DNA of 33,094 bases from Dehalococcoidia bacterium (GCA_011191985.1 DUEU01000072.1:1-33094); one strand, 5' to 3'; positions 1-8,351 are shown, counted from the first letter of the stretch. Notes: generated by a model from the sequence alone, not told the origin. A program made the numbers and translations.

Positions 1-945
1 CTCGAGTTCGGCACCACCAGGGTGGGGTTGGGGGTGCAGACCCTGGATGAAGAGATATACCGCCGGGTGCGGCGTGGCCACACGGTTGAGGATGTGGTCC
101 GGGCTAGCGGCTTGCTCCGGGAGCATGGCCTTAAGGTGCATTACCACTGGATGCCGGGGCTACCCGGGGCTACCCCAGAGACGGACCTGGCGCTGTTCCG
201 GGAACTTTTTAGCGACGCCCGCTTCCGGCCGGATGGCCTGAAGCTCTATCCGACCATGGTGGTTGCCGGCACCGAACTGGAGAGATGGTACCGGGCGGGG
301 GATTATCATCCCTATGATGATGATACCATGACCGACCTAGTCTGTCGGCTCAAGGCGGCGGTGCCCAAGTATGTCCGGATTTCCCGGGTGCTTCGTGACA
401 TCCCGGCCCGTTATATTGTCGGCGGCCTGAAGGACTCGCTGCGCGGTCCGGTCCGGGAGCGAATGAAGGCGCAGGGGGTCGAGTGCCGGTGCATCCGCTG
501 CCGGGAGTATGGTCACCGCCAGCAGATTGGTCGGGAGATAGGCGCTCCTGGCCTGACCAGAATGGGCTACGAGGCGTCGGGAGGCCAGGAGATTCTGCTG
601 TCAGTTGAGGATGAGAATGAAACGCTGTTCGGCCTGTTGCGGCTGAGAATTCAGTCACGGCCACCACCGGAATTAGGGCCGGCGGTAAACGGAAAGCTGG
701 CCCTGATACGGGAGTTGCACGTCTCTGGCCCCGAGGTCCCCCTGAAGGAGCGGCGGTCCGGGGCGGCCCAGCACCGGGGCTGGGGTAAGCTGCTTATGGC
801 CGAAGCCGAGCGCATCGCCGTAGAGGAGTTTCGGGTGCCTTCTATAGTTGTCTTAAGCGGCACCGGCGCCAAAGAGTACTACCGCACCGAGTTCGGCTAT
901 AGCTCGAAAGGGAACTACGTGGTGAAAAGCCAGCCCCTCCCCTGA
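1..945 (+). CDS. elp3: Elp3-type tRNA U34 radical SAM/GNAT enzyme (5' truncated)
   Basis: The reading frame is open from base 1, so the N-terminal part with the radical SAM CxxxxCxxC cluster lies outside the window. GTG at 22 is only an internal codon. What remains is the distal half of the radical SAM domain (GVQTLDEEIYRRV, RGHTVEDVV, HYHWMPGLPG), then the Cys pair region CRCIRC, then a C-terminal GNAT acetyltransferase domain (LIRELHVSG, QHRGWGKLLMAEAE, YYRTEFGY). This order is diagnostic of Elp3, which uses acetyl-CoA and SAM to build carboxymethyl-type modifications on wobble U34 of tRNAs. In eukaryotes tRNA-Glu(UUC) is a known target, and a tRNA of that type is encoded at 12305. The next gene converges from the minus strand 12 bases after the stop. 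Confidence 0.93.
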   Translation, partial: LEFGTTRVGLGVQTLDEEIYRRVRRGHTVEDVVRASGLLREHGLKVHYHWMPGLPGATPETDLALFRELFSDARFRPDGLKLYPTMVVAGTELERWYRAGDYHPYDDDTMTDLVCRLKAAVPKYVRISRVLRDIPARYIVGGLKDSLRGPVRERMKAQGVECRCIRCREYGHRQQIGREIGAPGLTRMGYEASGGQEILLSVEDENETLFGLLRLRIQSRPPPELGPAVNGKLALIRELHVSGPEVPLKERRSGAAQHRGWGKLLMAEAERIAVEEFRVPSIVVLSGTGAKEYYRTEFGYSSKGNYVVKSQPLP

Positions 946-957
946 AGCCCGTCCTGA

Positions 958-1335
958 TTAAGAATCCCGGTCGTTTTCTATCTGTTCCAGCCGGGCGTCC
1001 CCGATACCGAAGTGATGGGCAATCTCATGCTGCACCACCCGCTGTATCTCGGCGATAATTTCGTCATCGTTTCGGCACGTTGCTTCTATCGGTTTCTGAA
1101 ATACGGTTATAATATCCGGCGTCACCAGCCCGTAGTGGCTACTGCGCCGGGTGAGGGGCACGCCCTCGTAGAGGCCCAGCAGGGTGTGGCCGCGCTTCAG
1201 CCCCACGCTGGCTAACTGGTGTTTGGTTGGCCAGTCGGCCACCATCACATCGATGTTTTCCATTCGTTGGTGGAACTCCTCAGGCAGGGCCTCAACTGCC
1301 CTGAGTACTAGCCGCTCAAATCTCTCTCTGTCCAT
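958..1335 (-). CDS. Zincin-like metallopeptidase (DUF1025/PF06262 type)
   Basis: A 125-residue protein with the zinc-protease motif HEIAHHFGIGD near its C-terminus (H103, E104, H107, D113). The N-terminal FERLVLRAVEALPEEF and the phrase LLGLYEGVPLTRRS are typical of the small PF06262 family, whose substrates are not established. I chose ATG at 1335. An upstream TTG at 1353 would add six residues and overlap the MBL gene by 8 bases, but the family's conserved part begins at the ATG. It lies 10 bases downstream of the MBL-fold gene, so the two are probably cotranscribed. No signal peptide is seen, so it is likely cytoplasmic. Confidence 0.87.
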   Translation of the reverse strand: MDRERFERLVLRAVEALPEEFHQRMENIDVMVADWPTKHQLASVGLKRGHTLLGLYEGVPLTRRSSHYGLVTPDIITVFQKPIEATCRNDDEIIAEIQRVVQHEIAHHFGIGDARLEQIENDRDS

Positions 1336-1345
1336 AATCCCGCTC

Positions 1346-2116
1346 TCAGTCAAGCTGTGCCAGGTCGAATTTCATGCCGTCGCGGGCCGCTATCACCGTT
1401 ACGCCGGTCTCCTGGGACAGCCTTTCCGCTACCTGCCACGGCCTGGCCCGCCACACGGTCATACCGAAGTGGGTCAGAATGGCCATTTTCGGTTTCAGTT
1501 CTTTTATGATGTGCCCGGCATCGGGCACCGAGAGGTGGTCGTAAGGGTGGTTGGCCTCAAGCCGGACGACATTGATAACCAGCAGCTCGCCGCCGTAGCT
1601 GCGGCACAGGCCGTCGAAGTAGCGGCTATCGGCAATGTATGAGAAGGTGTGCCGCGCCCGGAACACCATCCCGTAGGTCTCTACCTGGTGGATGTGCCGG
1701 ACCGGCGTAGTAAAAGAGACATCACCCACCGAGTATGACTTGCCTTCCGCCAGGACTTCGATACTTTCCAGGTAGCCCTTCAGGTAAGAGAAGATAATTG
1801 GCTCGGCCTCCAGGGCATCGGCCGGGGCAAAAAGCCGTCCCTGCCGCCTCAGGCCACCCCGGGACATCGCTTCGACCATGATGTTGACATCGGCGGAGTG
1901 GTCCAGGTGGCGGTGCGAGACAATGATAGCCGCCAGCTTCTCGGGCTTCAGTTTCCTCCTGGCCGCCTGGACGATGCAACCAGGACCGGGGTCAACCAGT
2001 ATCTCGGTTCCGCTTAAGCTTAACCACAGGCCGCCGGAGGCCAGAATCTGGCTGGTCACCATGAAACGGGCCCCGCCAGTTCCCAAGAAAGTTATGCTGT
2101 CGCTCTTGTCGGCCAT
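1346..2116 (-). CDS. MBL-fold metallohydrolase, RNase Z-like superfamily
   Basis: A 256-residue metallo-beta-lactamase-fold protein. The N-terminus ITFLGTGGAR and the dimetal motif HRHLDH (H68, H70, D72, H73) are intact. A later Asp in YIADSRYF and a C-terminal His in ILTHFG supply the remaining ligands. The LGTGG start resembles RNase Z and related phosphodiesterases, but the protein is shorter than RNase Z and no exosite arm is obvious, so substrate is not assigned. No Shine-Dalgarno sequence precedes the ATG. A promoter-like pair (TTGTCA/TATAGT on the minus strand) ends only about 10 bases upstream, so the mRNA may be almost leaderless. It is first in a pair with the metallopeptidase gene. 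Confidence 0.87.
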   Translation of the reverse strand: MADKSDSITFLGTGGARFMVTSQILASGGLWLSLSGTEILVDPGPGCIVQAARRKLKPEKLAAIIVSHRHLDHSADVNIMVEAMSRGGLRRQGRLFAPADALEAEPIIFSYLKGYLESIEVLAEGKSYSVGDVSFTTPVRHIHQVETYGMVFRARHTFSYIADSRYFDGLCRSYGGELLVINVVRLEANHPYDHLSVPDAGHIIKELKPKMAILTHFGMTVWRARPWQVAERLSQETGVTVIAARDGMKFDLAQLD

Positions 2117-2126
2117 GACTATACTA

Positions 2127-2156
2127 ACTATAAAGTAATAACATTACTGCTGACAA
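2127..2156 (-). promoter_or_regulatory. Putative promoter of the MBL/metallopeptidase pair
   Basis: On the minus strand TTGTCA (2151-2156) is followed after 18 bases by TATAGT (2127-2132). The predicted transcription start falls at about 2120, four bases or so before the ATG at 2116, and no ribosome-binding site is present between them. Confidence 0.4.
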
Positions 2157-2189
2157 CCGCCGTTTTAAACATAAATTATTAATCAGACT

Positions 2190-2218
2190 TTGACGATTGC
2201 CGGGCGGCCCGTTAAAAT
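2190..2218 (+). promoter_or_regulatory. Sigma70-type promoter of the HIT gene
   Basis: TTGACG (2190-2195), a 17-base spacer, then TAAAAT (2213-2218). The transcription start should lie near 2225, leaving a short leader that carries the AAGGAGA ribosome-binding site at 2235-2241. Confidence 0.6.
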
Positions 2219-2248
2219 AGTACCGAATTACCGATAAGGAGACGGAAA

Positions 2249-2722
2249 GTGGAACACCTCTGGGCGCCGTGGCGAGTAGAATATATCCAGCAGGAAAAGC
2301 CGGCAGGCTGTATCCTGTGCGATAAGCCGGTTGAGGATAACGATGCTCGGAATTACCTCCTGTACCGTGGTGAGAATAACTTTATCATGCTTAACAGCTT
2401 CCCCTATAACACCGGCCACCTGATGGTGGCACCCTATCGCCATGTCGCCAGCCTGGAAGAGCTGACCGATGCCGAGCTTCACGAGCACTTTGAGATAGTC
2501 CGCCTGAGTATCAAGGTCATACGACAGGTGTATCACCCGGATGGCTTTAATGTCGGTATCAACATGGGGAAGGTGGCCGGCGCCGGCATAGATGACCATA
2601 TTCACACTCATATCGTACCGCGCTGGCAGGGAGACACCAACTTTATGCCGGTGATGGCGGATATAAAGATAGTTAACGAAGCCCTGGCAGAGACCTACCA
2701 GAGGCTAAAAGAACAATTTTAA
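2249..2722 (+). CDS. HIT-family nucleotide hydrolase/phosphorylase
   Basis: A 157-residue histidine-triad protein. The catalytic triad HIHTHIVPRW is complete (H117, H119, H121), and an N-terminal CILC pair (C21, C24) could bind zinc. The opening MEHLWAPWRVEYI is typical of the bacterial Ap4A-phosphorylase/ADP-sulfurylase-like HIT branch (as in mycobacterial Rv2613c), which cleaves or phosphorolyses dinucleoside polyphosphates. The GTG start is preceded by a strong AAGGAGA at the right distance, and the motif expected at the N-terminus begins exactly there. It has its own consensus-like promoter and appears monocistronic. Confidence 0.92.
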   Translation: MEHLWAPWRVEYIQQEKPAGCILCDKPVEDNDARNYLLYRGENNFIMLNSFPYNTGHLMVAPYRHVASLEELTDAELHEHFEIVRLSIKVIRQVYHPDGFNVGINMGKVAGAGIDDHIHTHIVPRWQGDTNFMPVMADIKIVNEALAETYQRLKEQF

Positions 2723-2750
2723 ACTCGTAAAATAGCACTGCTTGTTTTTA

Positions 2751-3008
2751 CTACCTTCCATACCTTAGCTTGGCATACAGGAGTGTCACCACCAACAGCG
2801 CCCCGGTGGTGTTCCAGACGATGACCGGGAGAAGCCCCAGAATAATCCCGTAGGCCAGCCAGGCGATGGTTCCCAGCAGCAGTAACGAGGTAAAAAGCGT
2901 ACTTATCTCGCGGGCGCTCTTAAGCCGAAAGACGCGGACCAGTTGCGGAATAAGGCTGCATGTTACCAGTGCCCCGGCGATGAGACCCAGTAATTCTACT
3001 AAAGTCAA
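2751..3008 (-). CDS. SemiSWEET/PQ-loop small membrane protein
   Basis: An 85-residue protein made of three hydrophobic segments, which is the usual size for a bacterial SemiSWEET half-transporter that dimerises. It has the PQ motif in SLIPQLVRVFRLKSAREIS at the end of helix 1, and a WN pair (VIVWN) in helix 3 where SemiSWEETs bind sugar. It probably sits in the cytoplasmic membrane; the substrate (sugar or another small solute) is inferred only from the family. The TTG start is supported by an AGGAGGT six bases upstream. It converges on the HIT gene and diverges from the Mo-hydroxylase operon. Confidence 0.87.
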   Translation of the reverse strand: MTLVELLGLIAGALVTCSLIPQLVRVFRLKSAREISTLFTSLLLLGTIAWLAYGIILGLLPVIVWNTTGALLVVTLLYAKLRYGR

Positions 3009-3113
3009 GATGCGACCTCCTGTATGGCAATATTCGGGTCTATTGTAACATAACTTGGCGCTTGAGGATTGGCCCGTCGCCCGTATTATGGGGAAGTTAC
3101 CAGCGCCGCGAAT

Positions 3114-3143
3114 TTGCGATTATCGGGGGGTATAGTGTATAGT
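3114..3143 (+). promoter_or_regulatory. Putative promoter of the Mo-hydroxylase operon
   Basis: TTGCGA (3114-3119) is separated by 18 bases from TATAGT (3138-3143). A transcription start near 3150 would leave a leader of about 20 bases containing the AGGGGGT ribosome-binding site before the ATG at 3169. Confidence 0.45.
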
Positions 3144-3168
3144 ATTTCCAAACCAGTAGGGGGTAACG

Positions 3169-3717
3169 ATGGAAGGTGATAGTAAAGTAACGATTAGAAG
3201 GGTAAAGGATAGTCAGAAGGGCAGCATCAGCTTGACCGTGAACGGCTGGTTATACGAGCTGGCGGTAGGCGATAAGCCGGGTGAAGTTGCCCCGTCGCAT
3301 ACCCTGGCGCATACCCTACGGGAGACGCTGCGTCTTACCGGGACAAAGATAAGCTGCGACCATGGTGCCTGCGGCGCATGCACGGTTATTATGGACGGCG
3401 AAACCGTTCTGTCGTGTATTACCCTGACCATGGATTGTGATGGCAAGAGTATAACGACTATTGAGGGGCTGGAGGACCTGGAAACGGGGCAGCTGCACCC
3501 GTTGCAGCAGGCATTTATCGACAATACGGCCTTTCAATGCGGTTTCTGCACCCCGGGAATAATAATGAGTGCCAAGGCGCTGCTGGATGAGGACCCTTCC
3601 CCAACGGAAGAGGCTATCAAGCAGGCTCTTTCCGGCAACTACTGCCGGTGTATATCGCACTACGAGGTCATCAAGGCAGTAAAGGAAGCGTCAGGAAGGA
3701 GTGATACCAATGGCTAG
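3169..3717 (+). CDS. Mo-hydroxylase small subunit, 2 x [2Fe-2S] (CoxS/XdhC-like)
   Basis: A 182-residue ferredoxin-type subunit of the xanthine oxidase family. It relays electrons from the molybdenum centre to the FAD subunit. The N-terminal plant-ferredoxin cluster has C63, C68, C71 and C83 (CDHGACGAC then LSC). The C-terminal helical domain carries the second cluster through C124, C127, C159 and C161 (CGFC, CRC). All eight ligands are present. The protein has about 20 extra residues before the first beta strand. It is the first gene of a three-gene operon, overlapping the large-subunit gene by 8 bases. Gene order S-L-M differs from the M-S-L order of classical CO dehydrogenase operons. Confidence 0.95.
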   Translation: MEGDSKVTIRRVKDSQKGSISLTVNGWLYELAVGDKPGEVAPSHTLAHTLRETLRLTGTKISCDHGACGACTVIMDGETVLSCITLTMDCDGKSITTIEGLEDLETGQLHPLQQAFIDNTAFQCGFCTPGIIMSAKALLDEDPSPTEEAIKQALSGNYCRCISHYEVIKAVKEASGRSDTNG

Positions 3718-5971
3718 AGGCTACCGGCATATAGGTAAGGCGACACCGCGTAAGGATGCCCGGGCAATCGTCACCGGTAAGGCACCGTATATTGATGATA
3801 TCAGGCTCACGGGGATGCTTTTCGGTAAGGTCTTGAGGAGTCCGCATGCCCATGCCGTAATCAAGAACATTGAGACGACCAGGGCGGAGAAATTGCCCGG
3901 CGTCAAAGCGGTGCTTACCTATAAAAACGTCCCTCAGTGGAACTGGGGATTACCCCGGCATGAAAGTACCCTCGACAGCAAGGTGCGTTATGTAGGCGAC
4001 AGCGTAGCCTTGGTCGCTGCGGAAACCGCAGAGATAGCCGAGGCGGCCTTGGAGCTAATAGATGTGGAGTACGAAGTGCTGCCGCCTGTCTATGACGCTC
4101 AGGAAGCCATGAAGCCCGGCGCGCCACAGCTATTCACGCAGTTCCCCAATAACACTCTTCCCCCCGATCCCATCAAGATCGACCCCAAACTATTGCAGCA
4201 TGTCGTCATGGGTGATGTCGAAAAGGGGTTTGCCGAAGCTGACTTCGTCGCCGAAGGGTCGTGCTCTTATGAGAACTTCCCCCATCCCCTGCCACCGGAA
4301 CCCCCCGGGGTTATCGCTGAATGGGGAGAGTTAGGTGAGCTGACCTTATATGTCGCGTCGCAATCGGCGGCTATGAATAAATACACTGCACAACCGGTTC
4401 TCGGGTTGGCTGACATCCGGGTTATCGGTACTCAATGCGGCGGCAGTTACGGGACAAAAAATGCCAATCTCCGCCCGCTTACCCAGGCTGCGGCCCTGGC
4501 CAAAGTTACCCGCCGGCCGGTCTTCCTTTACTATAACAAGGTCGAACACTTCGAAGCCTACACAGTGCGACTGGCTTCCCGTATTGATATCAAGGTAGGT
4601 ATCAAGAAGGATGGCATGGTAACGGCAGTATCGGGCGAGTGGATCGTGGGCGGGGGTGCCTATACCGAGTCGGGAAAGTACCAGATTGCCGTCGGTCTCG
4701 GCGAGACGATGGTTTTGCTGCGGTGCCCCAACTGGAACCTTCGCTCCAAGCTTATCTGTACCAATCGGATCCCGACGGGAGTCGTCAGGGGGTTCGGCGG
4801 TCAGGAGCTTGAATGTGCCTGGCTGCCAGTATTATCTATAGCCATGGAAAAGGCCGGTCTTGACCCGGTGGAGTTCTTTAAAAAGAACTATGCCAAGGCT
4901 GGTGACGGCTACTTCTGGCGCGACGGCAACTGGTGGGTCTGCCGTGGTGTGGACTATTCCAAGGCGATGCAGAAGGGGGCCGAAGTCTTTGGCTGGAAAG
5001 ACAAGTGGAAAGGGTGGGGCGTACCTACGTCTATCGAAGGTAACAAGAGGCGTGGGGTGGGTGTCGGGGTCCACGGTAATGCTGACGTGGGTGAGGACGA
5101 TTCCGAGGCATGGGTTAAACTGAGTCCTGACGGCCGGGCTATCGTACATGCCTGTGTATCGGAGTCTGGCCCCGGCCAGAGGAGCAGCCTGTGCAAAATG
5201 GCCGCCGAGGTGCTGAATCTGCCCCTTGACCGGGTCAATATAACGCCCCCGGATACACATGTGAACCCGTTTGAATTCGGACTAGTTGGCTCTAGAGGGA
5301 CTTTTACAGTCGGCTCCGCCGTAATACAGGCGGCCGAGGATGCCCTCCGCAAGCTGCTGGAACTTGCTGCCCCGGTGCTCGGCGCCAGACTGGAAGACCT
5401 GGAGACTGAAGACGGGCTGATATATGTCAGGGATAAGCCGGAAAGGAAGGTTCCCTGGCGTAAAGTGATGGGCATTGCCCGTACCGTGACCGGTCTGGGG
5501 CGTTTCGAGACCGACTTCTCTCTGCCTAGCTGCCTGATGCAGTTTGTGGAGGTAGAGGTGGATATTGAGACAGGGAAGACAGATTTACTGCGTGTCGTTT
5601 CGGCTACCGATTGCGGGCAGATTATAGACCCCCTGGTGCTGAATGGCCAACTCCACGGGTCCCTTGGGGCGGCAGGTATAGATACTGCCCTATATGAAGA
5701 GACTATTCTTGATAAGAATACAGGGCGCGTGTTGAACGGCAATATGTTGGACTACAAGTGGCGCACGTTCCTTGACCTTCCCCAGACCCAGAACGTGATT
5801 CTAGAGACGCCTATTCCGAGTCACCGCTTCCATGCCATAGGGATTGGTGAAATAGCCACCTCACCCGGCCCCAGCGCGGTGCTTATGGCCATCTCTAACG
5901 CAATCGGAAAGAGGATACTGGACTATCCAGTGACAGCTAGTAAGATCCTAAAGGCCTTGGGTAAGATATAA
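3710..5971 (+). CDS. Mo-hydroxylase large subunit, molybdopterin-binding (CoxL/XdhA-like)
   Basis: A 753-residue catalytic subunit. The N-terminal a/b hammerhead domain begins GYRHIGKATPRKDA and includes LRSPHAHA. The C-terminal molybdopterin domain follows, with QCGGSYGTK (the GGGFG-like loop), VVRGFGGQE (the active-site Arg loop) and HAIGIGE, whose Glu (about residue 714) matches the catalytic base of the family. The active-site loop is not the AYRCSFR of form I CO dehydrogenase, so CO oxidation is unlikely. The substrate (aldehyde, purine, N-heterocycle or aromatic acyl-CoA) cannot be read from sequence. I chose ATG 3710 because AGGAAGGAG lies 8 bases upstream; the GTG at 3701 falls within that ribosome-binding site. 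Confidence 0.94.
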   Translation: MARGYRHIGKATPRKDARAIVTGKAPYIDDIRLTGMLFGKVLRSPHAHAVIKNIETTRAEKLPGVKAVLTYKNVPQWNWGLPRHESTLDSKVRYVGDSVALVAAETAEIAEAALELIDVEYEVLPPVYDAQEAMKPGAPQLFTQFPNNTLPPDPIKIDPKLLQHVVMGDVEKGFAEADFVAEGSCSYENFPHPLPPEPPGVIAEWGELGELTLYVASQSAAMNKYTAQPVLGLADIRVIGTQCGGSYGTKNANLRPLTQAAALAKVTRRPVFLYYNKVEHFEAYTVRLASRIDIKVGIKKDGMVTAVSGEWIVGGGAYTESGKYQIAVGLGETMVLLRCPNWNLRSKLICTNRIPTGVVRGFGGQELECAWLPVLSIAMEKAGLDPVEFFKKNYAKAGDGYFWRDGNWWVCRGVDYSKAMQKGAEVFGWKDKWKGWGVPTSIEGNKRRGVGVGVHGNADVGEDDSEAWVKLSPDGRAIVHACVSESGPGQRSSLCKMAAEVLNLPLDRVNITPPDTHVNPFEFGLVGSRGTFTVGSAVIQAAEDALRKLLELAAPVLGARLEDLETEDGLIYVRDKPERKVPWRKVMGIARTVTGLGRFETDFSLPSCLMQFVEVEVDIETGKTDLLRVVSATDCGQIIDPLVLNGQLHGSLGAAGIDTALYEETILDKNTGRVLNGNMLDYKWRTFLDLPQTQNVILETPIPSHRFHAIGIGEIATSPGPSAVLMAISNAIGKRILDYPVTASKILKALGKI

Positions 5972-5987
5972 ACGGAGGTAAAGCATA

Positions 5988-8351
5988 GTGAAAGGTTTCA
6001 ACCTCGTCAACGCAAGAACTGTTGACGAAGCTGTCAAATTGCTGAAGGGCTATAAAGGTAAAGCCAAATTAATCGCCGGTGGGACAGAATTGCTCGGAGA
6101 GCTTAAGGACAGGGCGCTGCCGGCGTACCCTGAGGCTCTGATAAACATCAAGACCATCCCTGATATGGGCTATATCAGGGAAGAAGCTGGAGTACTGAAA
6201 ATTGGAGCTTTAACTAAGCTTCGCGAAATGCAAACCTCTCCAGTCGTGAAGGAGAAGTATAAAATACTGGCTCAAGCAGCCCTTTCCGTGGCGTCACCGC
6301 AAATAAGGAACATGGGAACTGTTGGCGGTAACCTTTGTCAGGATGTCCGGTGCTGGTACTACCGGTATCCTCACCAAGTCGGAGGGCGGATCATGTGCCA
6401 TCTGAAGGGTGGCAAAGGCTGTTACGCTTTGAATGGGGAGAACCAGTACCACTCTATATTTGGTGGTTCCAGAGCAGCCAGCCCTCCTTGCTCCTTAGCT
6501 TGCCCGGGCAATGTGGATATCCCCTCATACCTGAGCAAAGTAAGAGAGGGTGACCTGCGTGAAGCGACTGAGATACTGCTCGACTCTAATCCGATGCCAT
6601 CAATAACCGGGCGAGTGTGCCCCCACTCCTGTGAGCAGGAGTGCAACCGGGGCGATTTCGATGAACCGGTGTCAGTAAGAGATGTTGAGCGGTTCATGGG
6701 TGATTATATCCTTGAGCACGCAAATGAAATCATCAAATCACCGGAGAAGAAAACCGGCCAGAAGGTGGCCATCGTCGGCTCAGGACCGGCCGGATTAACT
6801 GCTGCCTACTACCTGGCCAAGCGGGGCCACGCCGTCACCGTGTTTGAGGCATCTCCCAAAATTGGGGGCATGATGCGGCTGGTTATTCCCGATTACCGCC
6901 TGCCCAAGGATGTGCTGGATGCCGAGATTGAAAAGATACTGAGGATCGGTGTTGAGGCAAAAGTTAATACTGATGTGCAATCGATTGACGACCTTTTCCA
7001 GCAGGGCTATGATGCCGTCTTTCTTGCCTTAGGTGCTCACAGCAGTACCAAGATGCGGATTAAAGGCGAAAGTTTGTCCAGTGTCATGGATGGCATGAGC
7101 TTCCTTAGCGCCGTAAACTTGGGTGAGCGGGTTAATTTGGGAGACAGGGTGGCGGTGATTGGCGGGGGGAATACCGCGATAGATAGTGCCCGCGTTGCTC
7201 TTCGCCTGGGTGCCAAGGAGGTTACCATAGTCTATCGCCGGACCAGGGCTGAAATGCCAGCCAGCGGCGACGAGGTCGAAGAGGCGCTCAGTGAAGGTAT
7301 CAAAGTGGTCTTCCTGGCGACTCCAACCGAGATAAAGAGAGCGAAAGGTCAATTAGAGCTAGTTTGTACCCGGATGGAGCTTGGTGAGCCAGATGCCAGT
7401 GGTCGGCGGCAGCCGGTGCCAGTTGCTAGGAGTGAGTTCTCGGAGTACTTTGACTCTGTAATAGCTGCCGTCGGGCAGACTCCAGATATTCCAGGGCAAT
7501 TTGGCCTTAGGGTTAGAAGACAAAAGACCCTTCAGGTTGATCCCGATACCCAGGCTACTGATAGACAGGGGGTTTGGGCTGGTGGTGACGTGGTAACCGG
7601 CTCGGCTACTGTAATATCAGCCATTGCTGCTGGGAAAAGGGCCGCCGCATCTATTGACCGCTATCTAACAGGAGCGGAAGCAGCAACCAAGGATAAGGCA
7701 ACAGGGCAAACTTTCTTAAAGTTCAATAATGAGTATCTAAAAAAGACAAGCAAGGCCAAGGCACCGACAGTTCCATTATCTGACAGGAGCCTGGATGTTG
7801 AGGATACCTTCGGACTGGGCTTGACCGAAATGGAAACGGAAGCGAATCGGTGCTTCAATTGTAGCTGTTTGGCCGTTAACACGTCAGATATTGGTGTAGT
7901 GCTCGTCGCTTTAGAGGCAAAGGTAAAGATTGCCGGACCGGAGGGCATTAGGATAATCCCAATTAATGACTTCTTCGGTTCCTTAGGGAACGTTCTCGGG
8001 ACAGAAGAGGTGGTAACCGAGATTCAGGTCACCCGCCCTCCAGAGAAAGCCAAGCAGGCGTTCCTCAAATTCAGACTGCGGGAGGCCGTTGATTTTGCCA
8101 TTGTCAGTGTTGCCTCGGTCATTGACAGCAGCGATGGGGTGTGCCAGGACGCCAGGATAGCTCTTGGGGCCGTGGCGCCGGCGCCCGTCAGGGCAGCGGC
8201 GGCCGAGCAGGCCGTCAAGGGTAAGGCTATTGATGTCGCCACGGCCGAAGCGGCTTCAGCGGCTGCCGTAGCCGGTGCCATCCCTCTCAGCGAGAACGCC
8301 TATAAAGTCGAGATAGCCAGAGCGCTGGTGAAAAGGGCCCTGCTCTCCTGA
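5988..8351 (+). CDS. Mo-hydroxylase FAD subunit with nested GltD-like NAD(P) oxidoreductase
   Basis: A 787-residue protein, against about 290 for a normal CoxM/XdhB FAD subunit. Residues 1-160 are the N-terminal half of the FAD subunit (AGGTELLGELK, NMGTVGGNLCQD, then C122, C137 and C145 of an HcrB-like [4Fe-4S] loop ending HSIFGG). Residues about 161-625 form a whole GltD-like module: Fe-S cysteines C168, C172, C211, C215 and C219, FAD site VGSGPAGL (263-270), NAD(P) site IGGGNTAID (391-399) and the second FAD motif AGGDVVTG (531-538). From C627 the FAD subunit resumes (CLAVNTSD, VALEAKVKI, IPINDFF, then the CO-dehydrogenase flavoprotein C-terminal domain). The frame is uninterrupted. Inferred role: pass electrons from the Mo centre to, or from, NAD(P). 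GTG start with GGAGGT upstream. Confidence 0.92.
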   Translation: MKGFNLVNARTVDEAVKLLKGYKGKAKLIAGGTELLGELKDRALPAYPEALINIKTIPDMGYIREEAGVLKIGALTKLREMQTSPVVKEKYKILAQAALSVASPQIRNMGTVGGNLCQDVRCWYYRYPHQVGGRIMCHLKGGKGCYALNGENQYHSIFGGSRAASPPCSLACPGNVDIPSYLSKVREGDLREATEILLDSNPMPSITGRVCPHSCEQECNRGDFDEPVSVRDVERFMGDYILEHANEIIKSPEKKTGQKVAIVGSGPAGLTAAYYLAKRGHAVTVFEASPKIGGMMRLVIPDYRLPKDVLDAEIEKILRIGVEAKVNTDVQSIDDLFQQGYDAVFLALGAHSSTKMRIKGESLSSVMDGMSFLSAVNLGERVNLGDRVAVIGGGNTAIDSARVALRLGAKEVTIVYRRTRAEMPASGDEVEEALSEGIKVVFLATPTEIKRAKGQLELVCTRMELGEPDASGRRQPVPVARSEFSEYFDSVIAAVGQTPDIPGQFGLRVRRQKTLQVDPDTQATDRQGVWAGGDVVTGSATVISAIAAGKRAAASIDRYLTGAEAATKDKATGQTFLKFNNEYLKKTSKAKAPTVPLSDRSLDVEDTFGLGLTEMETEANRCFNCSCLAVNTSDIGVVLVALEAKVKIAGPEGIRIIPINDFFGSLGNVLGTEEVVTEIQVTRPPEKAKQAFLKFRLREAVDFAIVSVASVIDSSDGVCQDARIALGAVAPAPVRAAAAEQAVKGKAIDVATAEAASAAAVAGAIPLSENAYKVEIARALVKRALLS

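Noticed and set aside
4954-5742. 262-residue open frame antisense to the Mo-hydroxylase large subunit
   Set aside because: Ser/Pro/Thr-rich low-complexity translation typical of a shadow frame; the plus-strand frame has clear family motifs.
6470-7860. Assembly chimera or frameshift as the origin of the GltD-CoxM protein
   Set aside because: The frame is continuous and the two flanks are complementary halves of one FAD subunit, which a random join would not produce; reads should still be checked.
3169-8351. Form I aerobic CO dehydrogenase
   Set aside because: The large subunit lacks the AYRCSFR loop and the gene order differs.
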